NCBI GenBank assembly: GCA_947044365.1
Contig: OX345640.1
Span: 925,001 to 989,000, forward strand
DNA from: Petrosia ficiformis
Taxonomy: Eukaryota > Porifera > Demospongiae > Haplosclerida > Petrosiidae
Reading direction: 5' to 3'
DNA: 64,000 bases
Shown here in pieces: positions 1 to 9,873 of this stretch. The position numbers and the translations under genes are program-made. Under the pieces are notes generated by a model that searched no databases, was not told the origin of the DNA, and saw only the letters and a list, made by a program, of their open reading frames with translations. The first letter of the stretch is position 1, and every line of letters begins with the position of its first letter.

Positions 1-3000
1 ATGATATACGTGTGTATATATCAGGTTGGTGGGTGTGGTATATATAATATTTTGTGGTACCACACAGAGTTATACTATCATATATTATCCTATTTCTACA
101 GATATTATTGTCAATGTTACAATCATAGCTCCAAGCTTTATATCAGCTGAAGCTCCTGTTAATTTCTTTGCTAATGTGACGACCAAATATGGTACCAAGG
201 TATGGTCTTCATCTTCTTAATATCTGATCCTTCTTTCAAATCTCATTCCCAATTTTTCCTTTTCTATCACATGACCTCATTTATCATTTTTCTCTACACA
301 TTATTTCATTCCACATGTAATCTTCTTATCTATTTAGCATTTAGGAGATCCTATATATACATGGAAATTAGCTGGAGTGATAGAAGTAAGGTATACTCCT
401 TATATTAGTCATACCTTCACATCAGTAGAAACAGTTACTATAGAAGTGACTGTATCCTATCCTGGAGGGATTAGTGAAAGTTCATTACAACTTACAGTAG
501 AAGAACGTGAGTATACAAAGATATACAAAAATATACAGAGATATACATACTACATGATGATGTTTGAAGTCTTATTTATCATGAGGGCTAAGCAAGTTAT
601 ATTAATTTTGATTCTTGCATATAACCTACATGTAGTACAAAATAATTAGAGTATATATGGTACTATACTATATACAATAATCCACCCCTAAAAGTAGAAT
701 AGTACCATATTAGTTTTGTGCCCAGTCGCCCACTCACTTAAGTGAATGGGCGGCTGGACACGAGACTAGTACCATATATACTCTAATTAAAGGCTCAAGG
801 CTACATAAAGTTATTTTAATTTTTTCACACCCATTATGTACAGTACTTCCTTCATTAATAATTATACAGTTAATTCTATGTAGCTCCTCCTAATCTTCAA
901 CTATCAGTTTCAATTGATGGTACTACTAAAGGAAGAAATGGTTTCTTACCAGTAAATCATGAGATTAATTTCACTGTGTCTCCTTTAGAAAACAAGGTGT
1001 GTAGTACATGTACATACATAGATGCATACACATGCGTACACACACACACTTATGTTTCGTAGTCCAATCCTAACTGTACTCTCAAGCACTAACTAGTATT
1101 GGTAGAATCCTATACATAAGTACTTTGTAGATGTATTTTTTAATAATACATATATAATTATACATTATACATGTACATGTAGTTGTACAAATGCATATTA
1201 TCTTTTTGTTCTCCCTTTCGTAGACATTTACAGAAGATACTTCATTTCACTGGTTGATTCTGTTTGGTAATGGGACTCATCTTTATGATATCACCATTAA
1301 TGATAATTATCTTACCTATTCTCTACCCTTGTGGGGTAATTACATATTGTCTGTTACTAGCCAAAATCCTGCTGGAGTTGCTAAAGTTACTGGTTCTTTT
1401 CTGGCTGAGGGTAAGTGATGTCATATTTGGTAATGTGACATCATGGAATACCATAATATAATAGTGTGGCTTGGATTATGAATGTATATAGTGGTATGGC
1501 TATATGAAAGGAATGTTTTGATAAGGTTTGAATTATGAACGATTAATTAGTGAAGAGAAATTATTCATTATAAACTATAGTTCTGTGTAATGTGTATGTG
1601 TTGTACATAAAGAGACAGGGAGGTAGACAGACAGTCAGGTACAAAGATTTCCATCAAAAAGTCCCAGTTTGATGGGCACTCTTTTTTTTTTTAAGGAGGC
1701 AGTGTGGCGTAGTGGTTAGAGCTTGAGCTTCCTGATTGAATGGCCAGTGGTTTGAGTTCTGCTACAGTCATACTAAGAGTGTCTGTGTTTCTGTGGACTT
1801 CGTTATTCATTCAGATACATACATAGATAGAGGTTTGATGGTACTATCACTTTTTTAGTACAAGAAGTCCATAGTCACTACATGATGTAATATATAGTAG
1901 ATATTGATATAAATTAATTGTTTCTATAATTATTTATCTACAGAAATTATTGATAATGTCATCATATCCAACATAAATCCTGTGTACAGAGCTAACAAGA
2001 TGATCTCAGTTAATTTAGATATACAATCAACTAACAATGATAGCTACATTCCATACATGGGTACTCTAGCAGTAGAGGTGTATTCTGGTTCAGACAATCA
2101 AGTAGGAAGCAATCGATATGTGCTTCCTGGTAATGAGAGTAAAGTGGACATTAGTTTCCTGACTGTTGTCACAGGAACATATAACTTGTCTATTTATGTG
2201 TACAATAATGTGTCAACAAAAACTGTTCAACAACCAATAATGGTGGCAAGTAAGTTATTAGAGAGAGAGAGAGATGAAAGAAAGGATAGAAACAAGATGA
2301 GAGGAGCAAGAGAGAGAGAATGAGGTGAAGATAGAGAAAGGAAACCAGAGGCAGGAATGTTGGAGAAAGGGACAAGAGATGAAAGAATGGAGTGATGATG
2401 TAGATGAACTTGATATGATAATGATGATTCTTTATAATCTTAGTCTCAGGTCAGTATGGACATGTTCGTTTGATATTCCAAACAACTTCACTGGATTCAA
2501 ATTATCATACTCATGAATGGCAGAAAAAATTACAAATGATAGTCCATGATAAACTTCAAACTGTAAGGAATGGACAGTATATACATATTAATATACTAAC
2601 AGACAACTGAACACACATACTGCATGGACAATGATTATACACAAGTTGTTTAGACATTTATTTATTTTAAAACCTGTGTTTTAACATACTATTAGTTGTC
2701 CAGTAACTTAAATATACATTGTATATCATTCTTTTATTGTTTGGATAACACAGACAAACATACTGACAAACAAGACTAGCCTGTGAATAGCTATCAATAT
2801 TTTCATGTACAGATGTTCAATTTGAGTTCATGGCAATTGAAGGTAAATGTGACAGAGGAATACAACAGTACTAGTACAGATATGATAAAGAAGAGAAATC
2901 ATGATGAGAAGATATTAACAGCACATGTATTTATATTACCTGTTGATCTATCAACTACTGCCATTAATAATGTAGAGAGTGTGAGTTTATTTTGTGTGTA

Positions 3001-4247
3001 ATATTAAGAAGCTGCAGTTGTTGAGTGTCATACTGTATTGATGTACAGATATCAGATGATCTCATCACACAAGCCAAGTCTGGTCAACTGGAATTTACAG
3101 TAAATGGATCAATTGTTGCTGTGAAAACTCTTCCTACTTCTCTTACAACTTCTGCTACTACTACTTCTGCTACTACTTCTGCTACTACTTCTGCTACTAC
3201 TTCCATGTCCTCTCCTGTTTCCACTGTATCTTCTCCTGCTACTAATTCTCCTGTTTCTTCTCCTATGTCTTCTCCTATGTCTTCTCCTGTTACTACTTTT
3301 CCTATGTCTTCTCCCATGTCTTCTCCTATGTCTAGATCTTCTTCTATGTCTTCTCCTATGTCTTCTCCTGTTACTACTTCTCCTACAGCTGGTAACGAAT
3401 CATTATCCACCTTCACTGCATAATACAAATTATTACATTCTCCAACCATTTATTCACCCATTCATTCATCTATTCATTCATCCATTCTCTCATCCATCTG
3501 CTCATCCATCTATCCATTCGTTAATCCATCCATCCATTCGTTTCTATCCATCCATTCATCCAACCATTCATCTATTCATTCATCTATCCATTCATTCATC
3601 CATTCATTTATCCATTTCTTCAATCCAGCCCACCGCAGTAAATCAGGAGGATTTAATTATCTTCCATTAGCACTTGGAGTAGGTATTGGAGTGTTTGTGT
3701 TGATCCTCACAGCAATTATTATTGCTGTAGGAATAACTTGCTGTAGAAAGTAAGGAAAACACAGTCAATAGCCTAACCAATGGTTAGGTTAAGTAATGAT
3801 AATGGCAGTGCCAACCCTTAAAATGTAATTTTCCAAACAATTGACTAGTATTATTTAAACTATAACTAAACTAAACGTTTGAAAAATTAGGCATTTGATA
3901 ACTAAAGTTAGCAACTAAACCAACACTACACTTAACCTAACCATGCAGGCTTAAAAACATTACACTGGTTAGGTTTGAATTTTGATGTACCAGGACACAT
4001 TTATCTATACCAGTATAGATATGACGCTAATAGTTATATAATTATATATAATTTTATATGTGCTAGGGGTTAGTATGATACAAAATGAGTTTATTATTAT
4101 CTTTTTAGGAAACGCCATTCACCACAGTCTCAATATATGTATCTAACCAACCCACAAGATGAGGAACCAGAAGATCATGAGGAAGACAATGATGAGGGTC
4201 ATCCAATGAGCACCTTCCAAGTTGTATCAACAGATGAAGTGGATTAG
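1..4247 (+). CDS. VPS10/PKD receptor paralogue A (sortilin/SorCS-like), 3' part only
   Basis: Type I membrane sorting receptor; the 5' half lies outside the window. Exons read by eye: 1–24, 102–199, 338–506, 884–996, 1224–1410, 1944–2249, 2444–2562, 2813–2980, 3049–3391, 3629–3749, 4109–4247. The visible product holds PKD/Ig-like beta-sandwich repeats, then a Ser/Thr-rich stalk (3130–3390), one transmembrane helix (exon 3629–3749, core [19 protein letters not shown]) and an acidic cytosolic tail with a YxxPhi-type signal (YMYL). The stop is TAG at 4245–4247. Each exon has a collinear partner in gene B on the minus strand, which supports the model and supplies the missing VPS10 part by analogy. 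Known of the family: sortilin-type receptors move ligands between Golgi, endosome and surface. Ligand unknown. The mucin-like stalk is absent from gene B. Confidence 0.82.
654..784. mobile_element. Palindromic MITE in gene A intron
   Basis: Imperfect long palindrome. Outer arms read as gagtatatatggtact and its complement, and an inner pair begins TAGT(T/C)TYGTG and carries CCAG(T/C)CGCCC. No coding capacity. The same element sits inverted in the equivalent intron of gene B (about 15517–15655), so it was present before the two genes separated. The inner terminus resembles that of the larger element at 35549–36132. Confidence 0.65.
1690..1830 (+). repeat. tRNA-derived SINE
   Basis: Contains an A-box-like TGGCGTAGTGG and a B-box-like GGTTTGAGTTC about 45 bp apart, preceded by a poly-T run. 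It lies in a gene A intron; the matching copy in gene B is at about 13735–13860 in opposite orientation. Confidence 0.55.
3130..3390 (+). repeat. Coding Ser/Thr/Pro repeats, gene A stalk
   Basis: Short in-frame repeats encode runs of TTSA followed by SSPM and SSPV units just outside the membrane helix. Such sequence is typically O-glycosylated and rod-like. The corresponding exon of gene B (11062–11176) ends without it, so the repeat expanded in A or was lost in B. Confidence 0.8.
3440..3625. repeat. CATT/CATC tetranucleotide microsatellite
   Basis: Interrupted CATTCATCCATC repeats fill the gene A intron 3392–3628. Gene B carries GGAT-type repeats (complement) at the same intron position. 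Confidence 0.9.
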
Positions 4248-4373
4248 ATTGTGCTTGCTATATACATACATATACTCATTCATATTCTTTTGTCACAGTT
4301 GCATCAATCATATAATTATGTTTTAGTTATTATAATTCTTTAAAACAGCATAAAACAGCAAAGTTAAGTGTTG

Positions 4374-5873
4374 TTATTTTTGTAAACAGGCTACATGTTG
4401 TGTATAAAATAATCTTCCGCTAGTCAAATTCAAACACTTCATTAATTGATTGTCATCATCTATTATTTGCATTAACTTAATCCTGTGGATTCTAGATTTG
4501 ACACCAAGCTCAGTTTCCAATATTTTTTCATCCAATTCAGACAGAAGTGACCCTGTTATTTCATCTTCAATAAATGTACGTATGCTTATATTTGCTGAAA
4601 CCAAGCTTATCAAGCAGCAGGAGTACCTAAAGATGAAAACTAGCTATAGCATAATATAAAGTAAACAAGCAGGTATCTGCATACCTGATCAATGGACAGG
4701 TCTGTCAGGTGTAGCTCTTGGCAAGGAACATCTTTGCTAACATTTTTATGTGTATAATGGTACTATAACTTTGCTACAGGTACTGTCCACAAGGCTCGCA
4801 TCTAATGTAAGAATATTAATATAATATTACACACAAGATGAACAATAGCATTTATGTACTATGACTGGTAGTGTTTAGTACCATGTGGCATAAATTTTTA
4901 ATTAAAAAGTACCAGTCTGGGGCATTGATGTTACTTTGTAATCATATTTATTGTTTTACTCAATTCAAAGATCCTTGGAGTATATATATACATATGTACT
5001 ATTACTCATTGCTCTGCATGGAAGCTATATACAAAAAAGAATGTTGGGTATTCAGTTCACTTCATATTTTCTTGCTTGTCCATCTTCAACAGATTGAAAA
5101 AGCATAGTTTGTGTGGCAGATGCTAATATGGACACATCTGCAATCACTTCTGTAATGCATGACAGATGAAATTTCTCAAATCTTTTCACAAGAAGCTGTT
5201 GTCTGTCAAGCTCAACAACTTCGAAACTAACTGGTGTGTTTGCCAATAGTTCCTACAAAGAATGCTCACATCTTCATGTTTATGATATGAAGCAATAAGG
5301 GATTGTTCTACACTTAACTTCAGTTGCTTTTGAATTTTTCTCAGTAGGAAAGAATTTCACTTGCACTGGAAGGGCCAGGTACTGTACTACCTCAGAAAGG
5401 TATAGCTGGATTTTTGATTCATTTGTAGTAACAGAGATTTTCATTGATTCCCGAAGAAATTTGAGCTCATGGGATGGTATGCTGATACACTTTCGACCAT
5501 CAAATCCTTTCAGAAACAAAACTTCCCCTGTAACAAATGTGGACGCCTTTTTTTCCCCAGCCAAGTGTTTTTCAACTGCTACCACTTGAGGCAATGGATG
5601 TATATTAAAAAGCTGGTTTGTTGTTAAGGATGAAAATCAAGTTTCAGCAACTTCATTATTCTCAACTGGATTGTACATTACGCTAAATTGTATGAAAGAG
5701 TTAATAGGTACTATTAGGTTCCTCCCTGACTGAGAACAAACAGCATGAACTATGGTTGTTTCTTTAATTAATGAAGTGTACATCAAGCAATGTCCCAGCA
5801 ATGAGTGAATTTTTCTCACAAATAGCATAGAAGGATTCAAAAGCTGATAAACAAAATGGAATATCAGTTGCAT
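4374..5873 (-). pseudogene. Broken CABIT/SAM-type (THEMIS/GAREM-like) gene
   Basis: Three blocks on the minus strand read in order like CABIT modules: 5873–5637 (…RNLIVPINSFIQFSV…), 5636–5280 (…HPLPQVVAVEK…, then …EVVQYLALPVQVKFF…) and 5246–5052. A final block, 4613–4374, resembles the second half of a SAM domain (GSLLSELDEKILETELGV). The first two blocks share a frame but are separated by an in-frame TGA at 5637–5639. Blocks two and three share a frame and can be joined by a short intron (GTTAAGT…TTTGTAG). The step into the SAM exon does not keep phase with the obvious splice sites. CABIT plus SAM is the layout of GAREM-type adaptors in receptor tyrosine kinase signalling. A decayed gene is the best reading; missed exons are the alternative. 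The family call rests on pattern similarity only. Confidence 0.45.
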
Positions 5874-5940
5874 ATTTATTTATAATTTCTTGAAGTGGTA
5901 ATTGAGAGTAGTGTATACATGAAGGAGCTTTGGTGTTAGT

Positions 5941-6110
5941 TCATTCTCCTTTTTTTAAATTTGATGAGCTGATTCTTTTACCATGTGGATTTTGTTGTTT
6001 TGTTGGAGGAATGGATTTTTTGGGAACAGGAAGAGGTAAAATACTGCCCTTTGGTCTTGGAGGTAGTGGAGGAAGTAAGGTACTAATATCTTTAATCTGT
6101 CTTTCTTCCA
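5941..6110 (-). pseudogene. Proline-rich fragment upstream of the CABIT remnant
   Basis: Minus-strand frame with PPLPPRPKG and LPVPKKSIPP, which look like SH3-binding segments of an adaptor. In GAREM-like proteins such a stretch lies between CABIT and SAM; here it lies 5' of the CABIT blocks. It is either a rearranged piece of the same remnant or chance. Confidence 0.25.
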
Positions 6111-6159
6111 TCATCAGATTCAGTATAAGTATTAAAGTGTGGTAGATAAAGTACATCAA

Positions 6160-7016
6160 TTGGTAATATATAAGTTTTCTTTCTTTTCAATAAGAGAAAT
6201 TGTTTATTTTGGCAAAACCAGTTATCTTAGCAGTGTTGTTTTAGTTAAGTTAGTTTAAGCTGTGACTTTAACTAAACTTTAAACAATATTAGAACAACAC
6301 TATTAGATTAATTATAGATATACATCACAGAAGAGACGTAAGAATTACCTCACCTTTTAGTCAATTGCTATTTATCATTACCTTACTATTGCTGTTATCA
6401 TTACCATTACCAGTACCATTATCATTATCATTGCCATTACCATTACCACATTACTACCATATTACCATTATCATTACCATGTCACCATTACCATTATACT
6501 TGTGTTTATATTATTACCATTACTTCAGCTATTTAGTGTACTAATCTTAGCCCTGCAAAAACATTAGAGATCCTTCCCTATATTTCCTTTAGAGTGCATA
6601 CAAGCAATTTTAAATATTGGGCCAAACATAATTGATATCTCAACTTAATGTGCACATTCTTCATAATACACAATAGCTTGCAACCATTATATGGTACGAG
6701 CCATTTGTAACTTCCAAGACCAAAAGGAAAATGGATAACTGACAAATTTATTTATTGGGAAGAATAACATTTAAAATATTTTAATTAAAGACAATATCTG
6801 ATTAATATTCTAAAACATTTATTAACTAGACCTAAGTCATTCAGAATAGAAACGTGTATAAAAAAAATTATTCAAGAAATGAAACATAATACAGGCACAA
6901 GAATATAATTATATTAAAAACAAAGAAAAACTGAAACATCAGCTGACCAAAGACACTTCTGTACATATATAACTAGTTAATGGCTAATCATTATACATAC
7001 TAGTTTCATTAACGTT
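6160..7016. other. Intergenic, with ATTACC microsatellite at 6360–6530
   Basis: No convincing gene. An ATTACC/ATTATC repeat occupies 6360–6530. The segment 6230–6300 contains the TTAGTTAA / AACTAAAC motif shared with the element family at 37840–38125. The rest is AT-rich and unassigned. Confidence 0.6.
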
Positions 7017-7076
7017 CTAATAAAAAAGGCAATAAAATTTTAAGACATGTCCATAATGATTTTTGAATCTAAACCA

Positions 7077-7213
7077 GAGTGAGAACAGCAACCAATGTGG
7101 TGAGAGTGATGGTTTCCAGGAACATCGGAGTAGCAAGCTGTGAAGATTTATTGGGTTCACTTCCATTGGTAGGTTCACTTCCATTGGTGGGTCCAGTTTC
7201 ATTGGTAGGTTCA
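7077..7213 (-). pseudogene. Out-of-frame 3' end of the Cys-rich gene (GPI-anchor-like tail)
   Basis: Continuation of the NGSEPT repeats in the shifted frame, followed by NKSSQLATPM and a C-terminal hydrophobic stretch ending in a stop. It should belong to the gene upstream and is disconnected by the apparent ATAT insertion. This could be a true null allele, an assembly error or a polymorphism. Confidence 0.6.
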
Positions 7214-7903
7214 CTATATACCATTGGTAGGTTCACTACCATTGGTGGGCTCTATACCACTACCACTACCATTGGTGGATTCACTACCATTGGTAGATTC
7301 ACTTCGATTGATGGGTTTACTACCACTGGTGGGTTCACTACCAATACCATTTATAAGTTCACTTCTATTGGAACATGGCTCAACGCTACAATTTGTTGGT
7401 ATAGCCATATCAAAAGGATTTGAAGCTACACAGCAACCCCAGAAACCAGTCAAAGTTTCAACATATTCACAAGAATAACCATCGCAGTCTTCACAGGGAT
7501 CAGGACCAAGACGTCCCGAGGCCACTTCATCGTAATACAGAACTATGCAATACTCACCATCATTATTTTGTGTACGAAATGAGGGACTTTGTTCAAGAAA
7601 TTGGACATCACCTACACACTCCGCATATCTAATATACTCATTATTGCAATCACCACATTGTACAGAGTAAAAAAAACTCAACAATCGAGCAAAATCTTGA
7701 GGATCACTGAAGTTGGTTGCACTAATCTTTTCTTCTAAGGGCTTGGTACACACCTGGAGATCTAAAAGAATATCATCACAGTCATTAGTACTTCGTGAGT
7801 GTAAAGAATGAAGATCTATGAAATCATTTTTAAATTGTGCTTCAACACAGCTTAGTATCACTGTAATGAAGACAAACAAGTATACTGCATGCGAAACTTT
7901 CAT
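7214..7903 (-). CDS. Secreted Cys-rich protein with NGSEPT repeats, frameshifted near the 3' end
   Basis: Single-exon frame. I start at ATG 7903–7901 because it gives a clean signal peptide (MKVSHAVYLFVFITVILSC) and aligns with the decayed copy at 8634. The mature part has many cysteines (QVCTKP, CGDCNNEY, PCEDCDGYSCEY, WGCCVA) and then a run of NGSEPT-type repeats rich in N-glycosylation sites. The frame stops at TAG 7214–7216. Just 3', in another frame, the repeat continues and ends in a hydrophobic tail (PMFLETITLTTLVAVLTLV) ending at about 7077, which looks like a GPI-anchor signal. A 4-bp insertion in one repeat (about 7215–7220) separates the two frames. Function unknown; a surface or secreted Cys-rich protein is the inference. 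Confidence 0.6.
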   Translation of the reverse strand: MKVSHAVYLFVFITVILSCVEAQFKNDFIDLHSLHSRSTNDCDDILLDLQVCTKPLEEKISATNFSDPQDFARLLSFFYSVQCGDCNNEYIRYAECVGDVQFLEQSPSFRTQNNDGEYCIVLYYDEVASGRLGPDPCEDCDGYSCEYVETLTGFWGCCVASNPFDMAIPTNCSVEPCSNRSELINGIGSEPTSGSKPINRSESTNGSESTNGSGSGIEPTNGSEPTNGI

Positions 7904-8399
7904 TGTGTGGTTTGATATCAGTATTCGTTGTATCATCAAAAGAGGCTTTTATAAGTTATGTCATACACTTTGTATAATGATGTCGTCACAGTACAAAGAA
8001 TGAAATTGAGGAAGTGAAACCATGAATATTTAATCTACTAAAGGTATAAGGTAAGTGACAAAATGAAGTAATATCCTAAACACCATTTTATAAGAGAAGA
8101 TCAAAAGAAACTGTAGTATTGTATAATGTTGAATGGGTGTATCAAAGTGCTACAAATGAGTTGTATCACTGTGGCTTTGTTTATAGCCCTGTTTCATTTA
8201 TATCCGTGTGGTTTCCTAATTATATAAGGGCTGCAAAAATCAAAAAGCAACTAATTAGTTAATGAAGCAATTACACCCACTCAACACTGATAAACAAATC
8301 ACCTCTAGTTGTGCTGTATCTGATTAACAGTAACCTCGGTATTGGTTACTGTAAATCAGATAAAAAATTATGTTGCATATACTTATACCTTAAATGACT

Positions 8400-8510
8400 G
8401 GACTAATTATCAACAGCAGTGAACACACAATAATTTGGTATCTTTTGGTTGCCTACTAATTATTGTGCAGACAGCTGAAACTCTTTACAACCAGAATAGG
8501 GTGCCTGTAT
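8400..8510 (-). pseudogene. Relic of a VPS10 receptor exon
   Basis: On the minus strand two pieces match gene B exon 18069–18242: one like TATTCTGGTT.TAAAGAGTTT, the other like GTGTGTTCACTGCTGTTG. A foreign stretch of about 38 bp separates them. The frame is broken. This is a third partial VPS10 copy in the spacer between genes A and B. Confidence 0.7.
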
Positions 8511-8633
8511 CAATAGTGTATGCTTGGCCTACCAGATGAAAAAACCTGTGTATAGTAGATTAAGGTAGAAGACAGGTAAGTAAAATGAGGGAACTGAAGA
8601 CTAATGATACAATGAAGAATGATATCTAACTAC

Positions 8634-9040
8634 ATGATGAAAGTTACAGTATACTTGTCCATCTTTGTTACAGTGGTACTTAGCTGTGTTGAAGCAAATC
8701 ATTTTTTGCACTCACTCACTGCCCATAGCAGAAATGCGAACTTCAGTTATATATCTCAATTGTTGAGTATTCTCTACAATGTGGTGAAGTGAGTATATTA
8801 GATATTATGAGTGTACAAATGAGGATGAAGAAGATCTTAAACAATTAAGGGGTTCATTTTGTACACAAAATAGTGATGAGCAGTACTGTATAGTTATGTT
8901 TTAGGATAAATTGGCCTGTGACGTATCAGTACTGATCCCTGTGAAGAAAGCACTGGTTGGTTAGCGGAGTTGATCTTGGAGCATGTTCCAGTAGAAGTGA
9001 ACTTACTTAAATGTTCTTGGGAACCATTACTCTTGCAGTC
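8634..9040 (+). pseudogene. Decayed inverted copy of the Cys-rich secreted gene
   Basis: Opens with MMKVTVYLSIFVTVVLSC, a near match to the signal peptide of the gene at 7903, and continues HSLTAHSRNANFSY before TGA near 8790. Beyond the stop the similarity resumes (FCTQNSDEQYCIVMF compared with FRTQNNDGEYCIVLYY), then another stop. Repeats and anchor are gone. It is divergent from the intact copy, so this small gene was also duplicated in inverted orientation. Confidence 0.75.
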
Positions 9041-9044
9041 ATTG

Positions 9045-9873
9045 ATGCTGTGACTGTTTTAAGTGCAAAAATCATTATTTTGGAAGTGTCTCTAAATGTT
9101 TTGTAACTTTACTTGTTATGACATTTTAAAATAAAATTTGTTATGCAATGCACAACTGAACTGAAGTTATAATGCATGAATAGCTCTAGCTTTTACTAAA
9201 TAATAACCTTGAGGTTGTTAGTCAAGCAGCTAGCATTGTAGTAAAACATAATTAGGTAAAACAATTTATAACCTGTTCTAGCTAGCTTAGTGGTTGACAG
9301 GAATCAGGAAATCAGTTCAAATTGCAGTTATGGTGTTTTTTTTGCTCAGTATTCTCAGCCTATATTCTTTCTTCTCTCAGTTCTAACTTCTCAGATGCAA
9401 TGATGGGCACTGAGATAATGATCATAATTATGGTGTTTATCTGTACAGATGGAGCTTTCCCATGGGTTCGTAGTATCAATGTCTAAGGAAATGCCATTTC
9501 ACTATTTTTTTTAAGTGATTACATTTTTTTAATGACCTAACTCGATGTTCTGAGAACACATGCATACTCAGATCCAAGCATGTACAGTGCCAGCACACAT
9601 CAATTAAAATCATGTATATTTTAAAAGCAAACCAAATCACACACTCAGACACTACTATCACAAATACAACAAAATTAATATTAATTTGCGTCCTAAAATA
9701 GCTACAATGCATGTAATGTATTATTATTATTGTGCCTGAAATACTAATAACTATTATACATATATAATTACTATACATACATAATTATTACACATAACAA
9801 TATAATTATAATTATATTATAAATGTATAATTACACATATAAATCTCTGTAATGCATGTAATTTAATCAGCCA
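9045..9873. other. Intergenic spacer, no gene seen
   Basis: AT-rich sequence between the Cys-rich pseudogene and the 3' end of gene B. A weak tRNA-like stretch at 9285–9340 (CTTAGTGGTTGACAGG then CAGTTCAAATTGC) may be an old SINE. Nothing else is supported. Confidence 0.5.

Noticed and set aside
9476..9778. 100-residue minus-strand frame with hydrophobic start
   Set aside because: No recognisable domain, AT-rich composition, no splice or paralogue support.
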